In this document: positions 1 to 5,732 of the stretch, one piece after another
Position numbering within the stretch: the stretch's first letter is position 1
How the letters are laid out: each line of letters starts with the position of its first letter
IMG/VR virus record: IMGVR_UViG_3300044535_000098
Location: 1-37,858 of that record
Source: a virus
Reading direction: 5' to 3' (one strand)
DNA length: 37,858 nucleotides
Notes under the pieces: generated by a model
The model's input: the letters and a program-made list of their open reading frames with translations, nothing else
Databases searched by the model: none
What the model was told of the DNA's origin: nothing
Program-made: the position numbers and the translations under genes

Positions 1-127
1 TGTCGAGGGCCTCGTCGGCCAGCCTGTCGGCGTACTCGCTGCGGGCCTCTAGGATAACCGCCTTGTAATCCGGGTGGGCATTCAGGTGGCGGCTCAGGTA
101 GCTGCGGCTGCAGCCCAACTCAGTCGC
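1..127. repeat. Terminal redundancy, left copy (identical to 37732-37858)
   Basis: Bases 1-127 are identical to bases 37732-37858. A direct terminal repeat of exactly 127 bases is what a de Bruijn assembler with k=127 leaves on a circular or circularly permuted contig, so I read this as an assembly overlap rather than a biological terminal repeat. The unique genome is then about 37,731 bp, and base 128 follows base 37858. The open terS frame runs through the junction without a break, which supports this. Confidence 0.9.
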
Positions 128-235
128 CAGATCCGATATCTTGCCGCCCTCGGCGATGTAATCCTGCAGCCACTCCGGGCCGCCGCGCCCGTCAATCTCT
201 GCGAGCAGCTTCTTGCGTAAGGCTTTGCCTGCCAT
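1..235 (-). CDS. terS: Terminase small subunit, N-terminal part (gene continues at 37858)
   Basis: This is the 5' part of a gene split by the linearisation point. Joined through the overlap to 37484-37858 it encodes about 160 residues. The ATG at 235 is preceded by GGGAGAC with about 5 bases of spacing. The N-terminal part has a helix-turn-helix (ISDLATELGCSRSYLSRHL), followed by a helical segment EARSEYADRLADEALDIAD. This resembles Sf6-type small terminases, which recognise the packaging site and load DNA onto the large subunit. It is the first gene of the leftward late operon. The family call rests on the HTH, the size and the position directly before the large terminase. Confidence 0.8.
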   Translation of the reverse strand, partial: MAGKALRKKLLAEIDGRGGPEWLQDYIAEGGKISDLATELGCSRSYLSRHLNAHPDYKAVILEARSEYADRLADEALD

Positions 236-264
236 CGTGCGTCTCCCGATCTCTCTCTGAACCT

Positions 265-294
265 TTTTTAGCAGAATTTTCAAAAATTTTTCAA
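265..294 (-). promoter_or_regulatory. Candidate late promoter of the terS operon
   Basis: On the minus strand TTGAAA (294-289) is followed after 18 bases by TAAAAA (270-265), inside a very AT-rich stretch, about 30 bases before the terS start. This is a tolerable but imperfect sigma70-type match. It is the only promoter-like stretch before the late operon. The strength and the assignment are inferences. Confidence 0.35.
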
Positions 295-307
295 GGAGGT
301 TAACTTT

Positions 308-346
308 ATGCAGGGGGTGGGGGTGGGATTGGGTGAAATGGGGTGA
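308..346 (+). other. Possible 12-codon leader-like ORF with strong Shine-Dalgarno
   Basis: On the plus strand AAGGAGG (294-300) lies 7 bases before an ATG at 308 that opens a 12-codon frame (MQGVGVGLGEMG) ending at TGA 344-346. The Shine-Dalgarno match is among the best in the window, yet the frame is short, glycine-rich and lies in the G-run. It points away from terS. It may be chance, or the Shine-Dalgarno match may just come from the AT/GA-rich promoter region. I do not claim a gene. Confidence 0.2.
313..333 (+). other. G-quadruplex-type sequence upstream of terS
   Basis: The plus strand has four G-runs, GGGGG, GGGGG, GGG and GGG, separated by loops of T, T and ATT. This is a canonical short-loop G-quadruplex pattern. 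Further G-runs continue to about 362. The plus strand is the template strand for the leftward terS transcript, so a folded structure could affect late transcription, replication or packaging. Folding is predicted from the pattern only. Confidence 0.5.
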
Positions 347-375
347 GGATGTGTGTGGGGGTGCAACAGCAGCCA

Positions 376-402
376 CCCCCGGTTAACCCCCTAGACCGGG
401 GG
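376..402. other. GC hairpin between replication and late operons
   Basis: CCCCCGGT (376-383) pairs perfectly with ACCGGGGG (395-402) around an 11-base loop. No T-run follows on either strand, so it is not a standard intrinsic terminator. It could still be a transcript-ending or processing structure between the replication operon and terS. Confidence 0.3.
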
Positions 403-508
403 GGCCTCGGCGCAAAACCCGGCGAAACCGCGTCGCCGTAACGCGAAAGTCCGATAATCTCCATTATGTCATATGCAGTCTTATGCATAAGCGTGTGTTA
501 TCAATGGG

Positions 509-700
509 TTAGCAATGCGTCGTCTCGGCGATAACATTATGCGGGCCGATATCGGTCCGATAAGTCCAGATTGGTGCATCGTACGTTGCATCGATGAGGC
601 GTCTGGACACCCCACGCCGACCCCGGTCGCCCGCCCGCGCGCGAGGCGGCGTGTCTGCTGGGGCGCTTTCACCTCCATCCGACCAAAACCATACCATCAT
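509..700 (-). CDS. Tentative small protein, unknown function
   Basis: A frame of 63 residues (MMVWFWSDGGESAP...) starts 8 bases after the stop of the previous gene and ends at TAA 509. It would be the last gene of the leftward replication operon. The close spacing supports it. The weak Shine-Dalgarno and an arginine-rich middle that follows a very GC-rich stretch argue against it. The C-terminal part (DATYDAPIWTYRTDIG) looks more protein-like and carries one copy of the 11-mer TGCATCGTACG. No family is recognised. If it is not a gene, this stretch is non-coding DNA joined to the region before terS. Confidence 0.35.
   Translation of the reverse strand: MMVWFWSDGGESAPADTPPRARAGDRGRRGVSRRLIDATYDAPIWTYRTDIGPHNVIAETTHC
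575..590. repeat. TGCATCGTACG word, copy 1, with mirrored arm
   Basis: TGCATCGTACG lies at 575-585. It is followed at once by a second near-copy reading the other way (to TGCA at 590) and a partial direct copy TGCATCG at 587-593. Exact copies of the 11-mer also lie at 3254-3264, 12573-12583, 22118-22128 and 23776-23786. A one-mismatch copy lies at 33098-33108. The function is unknown. This is the most symmetric copy. Confidence 0.5.
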
Positions 701-708
701 AATACCAA

Positions 709-933
709 TCACCCGCGCTTCATCGCCATGTACTCGAACACCCCGTCGCCCACCTTCTTGCAGAACAGCAGGCACATGCCCCGCTGGCTCGCGGAGAGGG
801 CCGAGAAACGGTGAACTCCTCCGCAGTGTGGTCCGACATGGTAAACCACCAAGTCGCCTCTCTGGCACCCCTCCAGCGCGCGGAAAACGGCATCCGACTT
901 CGTCTCGCCCGTGATGTACACCTTCTCGCGCAT
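709..933 (-). CDS. Small protein, unknown function
   Basis: This frame has 74 residues and begins MREKVYITGETKSDAVFRAL. The ATG at 933 overlaps the stop of the upstream gene as TGATG, which suggests translational coupling. It has a mix of short strand-like segments (KVYITGE, GDLVVYHVG), one His/Cys stretch (HVGPHCGGVHRF), and no signal peptide or membrane segment. It is one of the last genes of the replication operon. I recognise no family. The coding call rests on coupling, position and ordinary composition. Confidence 0.7.
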   Translation of the reverse strand: MREKVYITGETKSDAVFRALEGCQRGDLVVYHVGPHCGGVHRFSALSASQRGMCLLFCKKVGDGVFEYMAMKRG

Positions 934-1508
934 CAGAAGTCCTCCAGAAAGTCGAAGTCGTCCTCAATATCCTGCGGCCTGCGTCGTACCGCCTTCACTT
1001 CCGCTCCGGGGAACGCCAGCTTCACCGCGTTGACCAATCCGTTCCGATGCTCATGCAGCGCCACGGCAACCTCACGCATCGTATGGATCGCGATGCCGGG
1101 CCGCTTGGCGTAAGCCGCAGGCCACTCGCGGCCATCCTCAATGATGCCGTACACCACGCCCTCGTACTCATGCTCCCAGATCATCGGATCGGACACAGGC
1201 ACGCCAGCCGCTGTCGCCTCGGCGTCCATCGCCTGCATGCCACGCAGACAGACCTCCACCCAGAACTTCACCTTGTCGGCATCCTTGGCATCGATGGCAC
1301 CATTCAGGCCAGCCAGCGCCTTGCCCCACTTCGCCGCGCTGTCGACCGACACCAACTCGGGCAAACGGTCCACGCCCCACTTCTTGTCCATCTCCCTCGC
1401 CGCGTGATCGAAGGGTGCCAGCGATAGGTCCGCCCGTATCTCTTCAGCCGTCGCGCCTTTGGTCAGGATGCGGTCATCCTTTTTTTTACGCATGGGTCTC
1501 TGTGCCAT
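933..1508 (-). CDS. Hypothetical protein of the replication operon
   Basis: The ATG at 1508 is chosen over an upstream in-frame start at 1547 because GGGAGAC lies at proper distance before it. The same GGGAGACnCACGATGGCA pattern precedes terS. The product has about 191 residues: a basic N-terminus (MAQRPMRKKKDD), a helical middle (AAKWGKALAGLNGAIDAKD, FWVEVCLRGMQAMDAEA) and an acidic tail rich in Asp, Glu and Phe (IEDDFDFLEDF). Acidic tails of this sort occur in proteins that meet ssDNA-binding proteins or polymerase clamps, but this is not proof of function here. No catalytic motif was found. A large hairpin lies in its leader. Confidence 0.75.
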   Translation of the reverse strand: MAQRPMRKKKDDRILTKGATAEEIRADLSLAPFDHAAREMDKKWGVDRLPELVSVDSAAKWGKALAGLNGAIDAKDADKVKFWVEVCLRGMQAMDAEATAAGVPVSDPMIWEHEYEGVVYGIIEDGREWPAAYAKRPGIAIHTMREVAVALHEHRNGLVNAVKLAFPGAEVKAVRRRPQDIEDDFDFLEDF

Positions 1509-1575
1509 CGTGTGTCTCCCTGCATGGCCATCTTTATGTTTACTCACCTCACCCTCAAGTTAGGGTCAGCAAAAC

Positions 1576-1627
1576 CCTTCCTCAGGCCCCTAAACCCCCC
1601 TTTAGGGGGGTAGGGGCTTGAGGAAGG
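1576..1627 (-). terminator. Large hairpin, terminator or attenuator before gene 933-1508
   Basis: Two arms of about 22 bp pair around a TTTA loop, with one G-T wobble and a two-base AA bulge. On the minus strand the stem is followed by GTTTTGC, a short T-run, so it can act as an intrinsic terminator or attenuator between the winged-helix gene and the gene at 933-1508. The outer arms are copies of the CTTGAGGAAGG repeat, so it may double as a protein-binding site. Confidence 0.6.
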
Positions 1628-1697
1628 TGTTTGACCTAACTTTTATACTCACCTTTCCTCAAGTTTTCCTCAGGTTGAAACGCAGCTTGAGGAAGGT
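1576..1697. repeat. Cluster of CTTGAGGAAGG inverted repeats
   Basis: Five copies of a roughly 11-base unit lie within about 120 bases, in both orientations. CCTTCCTCAGG is at 1576-1586, CTTGAGGAAGG at 1617-1627, CCTTTCCTCAAG at 1652-1663, TTTTCCTCAGG at 1664-1674 and CTTGAGGAAGGT at 1686-1697. The last three lie inside the 3' end of the winged-helix gene, the first two in the following leader. The layout resembles iterons or operators placed at the end of a DNA-binding protein's own gene. The binder is inferred, not shown. Confidence 0.6.
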
Positions 1698-2124
1698 TTG
1701 GGGTGGCGTAGATCGGCACCTGCCTACCCTGCCTGATGTCGGTGGCGTGTGCCTTCTGTATCACCCCGGCGGCCAGCATAATCTCAATGGCACGCTCGGC
1801 TGCATCGCGCCGCTCTGACGCTGGCAGGATCTCCCACTGCATTGCCCTGATGACCGCGATGCCCGCCCAGTAGGGTGACTGCGCTGAGGCCCTGATTAAG
1901 CCCTCAGAGGCCATCAGGTCGGTGATGCTCTGCATGTCCTCATCTGACAGCATGATGACGCTCTTCTCGGCCCGCTCCTGCTCTGCGCGCTGGTCTGCCA
2001 GCATCCACTGCTCAATCTGCGCCTCTACGGCCCGCAGGGCGACGATCTGCAGCCTGACGGCCTCAAGCTTTGACTTGTGTGATTTGTTGCCAATCAAGGC
2101 GTGCGTGATTACGCTGTCGATCAT
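1636..2124 (-). CDS. Stand-alone winged-helix protein sharing the C-terminal domain of the phage primase-helicase
   Basis: The product has about 162 residues. The ATG at 2124 is preceded by GGAGGT and is preferred to the upstream ATG at 2163, which lacks a Shine-Dalgarno. The N-terminal half is helical (KLEAVRLQIVALRAVEAQIEQW). The C-terminal half (about 90-150) aligns with the last 70 residues of the primase-helicase at 3298-5613: SxQSxxWxGxAV, then about 22 residues, then GV, then TDxRQGRxV. That domain type is a winged helix found at the C-end of RepA-like phage helicases. A role in origin recognition, helicase loading or autoregulation is likely but inferred. Its 3' end carries the CTTGAGGAAGG repeats. 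Confidence 0.75.
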   Translation of the reverse strand: MIDSVITHALIGNKSHKSKLEAVRLQIVALRAVEAQIEQWMLADQRAEQERAEKSVIMLSDEDMQSITDLMASEGLIRASAQSPYWAGIAVIRAMQWEILPASERRDAAERAIEIMLAAGVIQKAHATDIRQGRQVPIYATPNLPQAAFQPEENLRKGEYKS

Positions 2125-2255
2125 TGCGACCTCCGTCCGGGTTGTGATCTGGAGGGCGGCCATTGCAGTGGCGCGTCCTCCACCTCAGTAAGCCACACGG
2201 GCGGCGGCAGGTCAACCCACCACCACCCGCATGTTAGGCATCTTGTGTGGTGAGG
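2121..2255 (-). pseudogene. Protein-like frame without a start codon, after the SprT-like gene
   Basis: A 44-codon frame (RCLTCGWWWVDLPPP..., then WLTEVEDAPLQWPP) ends in a TGA that overlaps the ATG of the winged-helix gene as ATGA, as real coupled genes do here. It has no ATG. The only in-frame alternative starts (GTG at 2198 or 2183) would cut off the protein-like part. It is in frame with the SprT-like gene just beyond its TAA, so readthrough would add it to that protein. A second reading is a small gene starting at ATG 2241 (MPNMRVV) with a frame change in the GTGGTGGTGGG tract, either programmed or a sequence error. Confidence 0.45.
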
Positions 2256-2885
2256 TTAGACCTCACCCTGCATCTCCTCATTGCACTCGCCGCAGACGAG
2301 CCGCATGCTGGCCTTGGCCCACGCCTTGTCGCCGCAGCACGGACAGGTGAACTTGACCTTGCTCAAGTCTTTCTTCTTCTCGGCGGCGGCTCTCGGCTGC
2401 GTGAAGTACGGGAGCGTGAAGCCGCTGGCCAGCAGGTTCTGCAGGGACACCTCGAAGGCTCCACCCTCTTCGACGTAGTGCGTCATCTGGCGTCCCGTCT
2501 GCTTGCCGCCCGGCTCGCCCGTGTTCGACGGGATGAGGCCCACGCGCTCCATGAGGGTAACCCACTCCTTGTTGTGGTTGCCCTTGGAGCCGGGCGTGCC
2601 GTACTCCTGCTGCTCCAGATGCGTCATCTCGTGGACGAGGGTCGACAGGACGGCGGCCAGCGTGCGGTCCATGCTGTCGGGGTTGAGGGCGATCTCATGC
2701 GTGTTGTCGCCGTCCTCGCGGTGCTTGAACTGCTCGGCCCAGAAGTAGCCGTGAGCCTTGCGCTTGCGGGTCAGCGTAAAGAGAACCGACGGCAGGCGGT
2801 GGCCGAACAGCTCCTTGTTGAAGTGGTTGAAGGCGGCGTCGAGGTTAGCGTAGGTCTCGGCGGTCGGTGTCTGGTAGTTGGTCAT
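2256..2885 (-). CDS. SprT-like zinc metalloprotease
   Basis: The product has 209 residues. The N-terminal region (TYANLDAAFNHFNKELFG) and the motif HEMTHLEQ near residue 86 match the SprT/Spartan family, in which HExxH binds the catalytic zinc. Other expected signs are HGYFWAEQF upstream and a C-terminal zinc ribbon: CPCCG near residue 180 and CGEC near 198. Cellular Spartan proteins cut DNA-protein crosslinks. The substrate of phage SprT-like proteins is not known to me. The ATG at 2885 follows the leader ACTAGCAAACAAGGGAGACCACC, which is shared with two other genes. It lies in the replication operon, which fits a DNA-linked role. Confidence 0.85.
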   Translation of the reverse strand: MTNYQTPTAETYANLDAAFNHFNKELFGHRLPSVLFTLTRKRKAHGYFWAEQFKHREDGDNTHEIALNPDSMDRTLAAVLSTLVHEMTHLEQQEYGTPGSKGNHNKEWVTLMERVGLIPSNTGEPGGKQTGRQMTHYVEEGGAFEVSLQNLLASGFTLPYFTQPRAAAEKKKDLSKVKFTCPCCGDKAWAKASMRLVCGECNEEMQGEV

Positions 2886-2908
2886 GGTGGTCTCCCTTGT
2901 TTGCTAGT
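2886..2908 (-). promoter_or_regulatory. Shared translation leader (ACTAGCAAACAAGG), copy before the SprT-like gene
   Basis: ACTAGCAAACAAGG (2908-2895) followed by GAGACCACC leads to the ATG at 2885. The same leader occurs before genes 2916-3203 and 8242-8469. Here the upstream promoter half is absent, because the DNA above encodes the end of the previous gene. This copy acts as a ribosome-binding leader only. Confidence 0.7.
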
Positions 2909-2915
2909 GGTTGGA

Positions 2916-3203
2916 TTAGGCTGCGGCAGGCTGGGGACGCCACAGGTAGATGTCCTTTGCAAACTCAACCTGTCTTTTGTAGCCGCGCTCCAGCATCTGC
3001 TCCTCGGTGTAGATGCTGTCGGCGTTGATGCCGCTGAAGCACAGGTTCGGGCGGCGCTTCTTTGCCAAGTTCATGGCGCGGCGCACGGTGTCAGCCTCGA
3101 CGGCGACCGAGACGAAGTAAACGGTCTTAGGTGCGTCGCCGAAGCCGTACTCGGCGGTGTTTGCGTTCATCGTTTTCGAGGACATAACGTAGTAGGCGGT
3201 CAT
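2916..3203 (-). CDS. Small protein under its own early-type promoter
   Basis: The product has about 95 residues and starts MTAYYVMSSKTMNANTAEYG. There are two in-frame ATGs (3212 and 3203). I choose 3203 because it sits at the same distance from AAGG as in the two sister leaders, and the SprT-like gene has no ATG at the position matching 3212. The body has strand-like KTVYFVSVAVEA and a basic stretch AKKRRPN. No family is recognised. A clear promoter plus leader precedes it, so it may be expressed earlier or more strongly than its neighbours. Confidence 0.7.
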   Translation of the reverse strand: MTAYYVMSSKTMNANTAEYGFGDAPKTVYFVSVAVEADTVRRAMNLAKKRRPNLCFSGINADSIYTEEQMLERGYKRQVEFAKDIYLWRPQPAAA

Positions 3204-3206
3204 GGT

Positions 3207-3267
3207 GGTCATCCTTGTTTGCTAGTTCGTAGGAGCAGGTATAAAGCATGCTCCGTACGATGCAACA
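3207..3267 (-). promoter_or_regulatory. Promoter and leader cassette, leftward copy
   Basis: Read on the minus strand: TGTTGCAT (3267-3260), 14 bases, TTTATA (3245-3240), 12 bases, then the 21-base leader at 3227-3207 that starts AACTAGCAAACAAGG. TTGTTG and TTTATA are 17 bases apart, a reasonable sigma70 promoter. The copy at 8179-8238 on the other strand has the same words and spacing. The 11-mer TGCATCGTACG (3264-3254) lies between the -35 and -10 boxes, where a bound protein would block or aid RNA polymerase. Confidence 0.65.
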
Positions 3268-3297
3268 ACAAAATTGACGGATGAGCAAATAAAATAT

Positions 3298-5613
3298 TCA
3301 CACCTCATCGTGGCTGATCCAATCCCCCTGCACCACGACGGCCACCTCGCGCCCCTGCCTCGGGTCGGTCACCCGTTCGATGGCCAGCACGCCCGTCTTG
3401 ATCCACGTCTTGACGATGGACGATACCTTGGTCTTGCCAGCCTTCTCCGTGATGTCGATGTCCAGCAGATCGGCCACGGCGAGGCCAACCCAGCGCTTCG
3501 ACTGCACGCTCTCCCGGTACGGGTCGCCGTCCTCCAGAGCGTTGGCCACGATCCGCTGGATGGTGCGCGCGTCCTTGCCGCTGACACCGTCGAATGCGTC
3601 CGGCAGCTTGTAGGGCGTACAGACGCCGACCCACTCGCCGTTGGCGATCTGTACGCCCACCATCTTGCGATACACGGCGGCGCTGGCCGGAGGCGCGAGG
3701 TTCGCTTTCGCGTCGTCGATCCGCATGATCGACTTGGCCTCCGACGGGTCGATCCCGAGGCGCACAGCCTCGTCCTCGGTCATGCGGTTGATGACACGCG
3801 CCGACCGCACGGCACCGATCAGCGAACTGGCACCGCGCACGCTGTCCACGTCCACGCTCTCGCCGTTGGCCTTGCGTGTGTGATGCACCAAGCAGATCGC
3901 GCAGTCGGTCTCGTCGGCCACCTTCCTGATCTCGGCCACGATGGCGTTCATGGCCACGTTGTCGCTCTCGTTGGCGTTATGGCAGCCCACGAACGGATCG
4001 ATGTAGACCATGCCGATGTTCTTCTCGCGGATCTTGTCGATCATGTACTTGACGAGGGCCGCGTTCGGGATGAGGCCGTCCTTGGTCTGCGTGCCGAACT
4101 TCATGCTGAACTCGCGGCCAGCGTTCAGGAACAATTTCCCGCGCACTTCGTCGGGCGTGACGCCGTAATACTTCATTGTGGCCAAAATGCGGCGCTGCAT
4201 TTCCTCCATCGGGTCTTCGAGGTTTATGAACCAGACATTGCACTGCTCATGCACAGGCTCGCCCAAGAGCGGCTTGCCCGTGGCGATGGCGATACCCTCT
4301 GCCGTCTGCTCCGACGTCTTCCCGCTGCTCCCGGCGGCGGCCAGCATGCTGGTGAACTTACGCAGGTAGGACGTGCCGTAGATCCAGCGGCGCACGGGGA
4401 TGCTGGCCTCGTCGAAGGCATCGAACAGCGTCGGCCAATCCGGGGCCGCTGTGGGGGCATCCGGCGTGTCGAAGGCGTCTAGGTCTAGGAACTCGTTGTC
4501 GTCGCTGGCAGTGGCCTCCTGCGTCGCCTGCGGTGCGATGTACTCGAAATCGTCCATGCCGTTCTCTGGCACGTCGTTGGCGGCGGCTGTCACGGGGTTG
4601 ATCTCGGCACCGTAGGCACGCACAGCCTTGTCGAAGTCTCCGTCGTGTTCGTAATGCACAAACAGATCGAAGGCGTCGCCCCAACAGTAGGCGCTCTCGC
4701 CCAGCGACTTCGGCCTGCCTACGCCAGCGGCTGCGTCTGAGCCTGACATGCTGACCCAGTGGTCGCCGAAGTCCTGCGTCGCGTAGCTGGGGCTGGTCTG
4801 GTAGCGTGAGCGGTAATGCTTTGAGGCTCCCTGCCGCTCGTACTGGTAACGCAGGAGCAGGTCGCCGATGTCGTGGTCAGCGTTGAAGGCGTCCACCGGG
4901 CTGACTTGATCTGGAAACTTCTGCCGACGCTCGGCACGCTGGCGCTCACGCTCTCGGCTGGCGATCTGCGCCTGCTCGGCGGCGAGGCGATACTGCTCCA
5001 GCCTGCGGTCGATCTCCTGCCGGATCGGGCTGTCGTCGATGCGGAGCGTCTTGGCCCGGATGATGCGCTGCTCGTAGAAGATCGGGCTGAGATCCGGGTT
5101 GCGTTTATCCAAGGGCACGTTGGGCAGGTAGATCGGTTGCCCGCAGCGTGCCAGCGCGCCGTCGGGGTGTACGCCGTTCAGGTGCATCAGATCGAAGAGG
5201 GCAGTCTGGGCCAACTCATACTCGGACCCCGTCAGCACGCCCATGACGGGGATCAGCACGCGCCACTTGCGGTTCTCCGGGCTTGCACCCGAGGACGAGT
5301 AGGCGAGCAGGCTCACAGGCCCGCAAATAGCCTCCACGGCGGCCAGCACGTCGTCGAGGCTGGGGTTGCCCCGGTCGATGTCGAGGGCCAGCATGCGGTA
5401 CGCCCCACGCTCGCGCTGTGCGTCGTGTGCCCGCCCGTCATGCTCACGGTAAGTTGATGGGATGAAGAAGTCGGCGTCCTGCTTCTCCTTGGCCTGCGGG
5501 TTGGCGACCAAGCGGGCAATGTCGGCCCAAGAGATGCCGGGGTATGTCTGGCCGGGCCTGTCGATGAGCGTGAAGCGGGAGCCGGGAGCCGCCAAGAAGC
5601 GCACGTCAGACAT
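3298..5613 (-). CDS. Primase-helicase: N-terminal primase-like domain, RepA-like hexameric helicase, C-terminal winged helix
   Basis: The product has 771 residues. The N-terminal third has a DxD motif (LALDIDRGNPS, near residue 78) followed by YSSSGAS...KWRVLIPV, the pattern of archaeo-eukaryotic-type primases. The middle has Walker A GSSGKT (near 428), then FINLEDP, Walker B GMVYIDPFVG (near 538) and LVHHTRK, typical of RepA/AAA_25 hexameric helicases. The last 70 residues are a winged helix repeated in the stand-alone protein at 1636-2124. It should unwind and prime phage DNA. No phage DNA polymerase is visible, so host polymerase III is presumably used. AAGGA lies 8-9 bases before the ATG at 5613. 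Confidence 0.85.
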   Translation of the reverse strand: MSDVRFLAAPGSRFTLIDRPGQTYPGISWADIARLVANPQAKEKQDADFFIPSTYREHDGRAHDAQRERGAYRMLALDIDRGNPSLDDVLAAVEAICGPVSLLAYSSSGASPENRKWRVLIPVMGVLTGSEYELAQTALFDLMHLNGVHPDGALARCGQPIYLPNVPLDKRNPDLSPIFYEQRIIRAKTLRIDDSPIRQEIDRRLEQYRLAAEQAQIASRERERQRAERRQKFPDQVSPVDAFNADHDIGDLLLRYQYERQGASKHYRSRYQTSPSYATQDFGDHWVSMSGSDAAAGVGRPKSLGESAYCWGDAFDLFVHYEHDGDFDKAVRAYGAEINPVTAAANDVPENGMDDFEYIAPQATQEATASDDNEFLDLDAFDTPDAPTAAPDWPTLFDAFDEASIPVRRWIYGTSYLRKFTSMLAAAGSSGKTSEQTAEGIAIATGKPLLGEPVHEQCNVWFINLEDPMEEMQRRILATMKYYGVTPDEVRGKLFLNAGREFSMKFGTQTKDGLIPNAALVKYMIDKIREKNIGMVYIDPFVGCHNANESDNVAMNAIVAEIRKVADETDCAICLVHHTRKANGESVDVDSVRGASSLIGAVRSARVINRMTEDEAVRLGIDPSEAKSIMRIDDAKANLAPPASAAVYRKMVGVQIANGEWVGVCTPYKLPDAFDGVSGKDARTIQRIVANALEDGDPYRESVQSKRWVGLAVADLLDIDITEKAGKTKVSSIVKTWIKTGVLAIERVTDPRQGREVAVVVQGDWISHDEV

Positions 5614-5691
5614 ATGCGCGATCCTTGATATTCGTTGATTTGGACTGTATGGTTTTCATGGAACTTGCTCCTCTCGGTTCCGTTTTGATTA

Positions 5692-5723
5692 GGCCCCGGC
5701 GTGTTTCTCCCCACGCCGGGGCC
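5692..5723. terminator. Perfect hairpin between ssb-like and primase-helicase genes
   Basis: GGCCCCGGCGTG (5692-5703) pairs perfectly with 5712-5723 around an 8-base loop. No long T-run follows on the minus strand (TAATCAAAA), so it is probably a partial terminator or an RNA-stabilising structure. It would let the SSB gene be expressed more than the downstream helicase gene. Confidence 0.5.
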
Positions 5724-5732
5724 GTTCTATTC

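Larger units (their letters stand above)
236..508. other. Non-coding region upstream of terS (candidate late promoter, pac or origin region)
   Basis: No convincing gene is seen in these 273 bases. The region holds an AT-rich stretch (about 258-300), a G-run with quadruplex potential (313-333), a GC hairpin (376-402) and a perfect 12-bp palindrome CTTATGCATAAG (480-491). Just upstream, inside the tentative gene 509-700, lies another palindrome, CCGATATCGG (546-555). The word TCCGATAA occurs at 450-457 and 556-563. It separates the end of the replication operon from the start of the late operon, where pac sites and late promoters usually lie. Its role is inferred from position and structure only. 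Confidence 0.45.

Noticed and set aside
1-127. Biological direct terminal repeat (as in T7)
   Set aside because: A length of exactly 127 and the intact terS across the join fit an assembly overlap better. Real T7-like repeats do not usually cut through terS.
306-488. A 60-codon minus frame in the region before terS
   Set aside because: It has a Pro-run tail made from the G-rich stretch, no Shine-Dalgarno and no coupling. It is read as chance.
509-967. A 152-codon minus frame over the gene at 709-933
   Set aside because: Its first 85 codons overlap two better genes in other frames and read Arg/Gly-rich nonsense. Only the last 63 codons (509-700) are kept as a tentative gene.
2247-3284. Long plus-strand open frames opposite the SprT-like and small gene (345 codons), with similar ones at 3274-4482, 12394-14007 and 15134-17671
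   Set aside because: They are reverse-strand shadows of GC-rich genes, with Val/Leu/Arg/His-rich composition and no family pattern. The minus-strand genes there have clear motifs.
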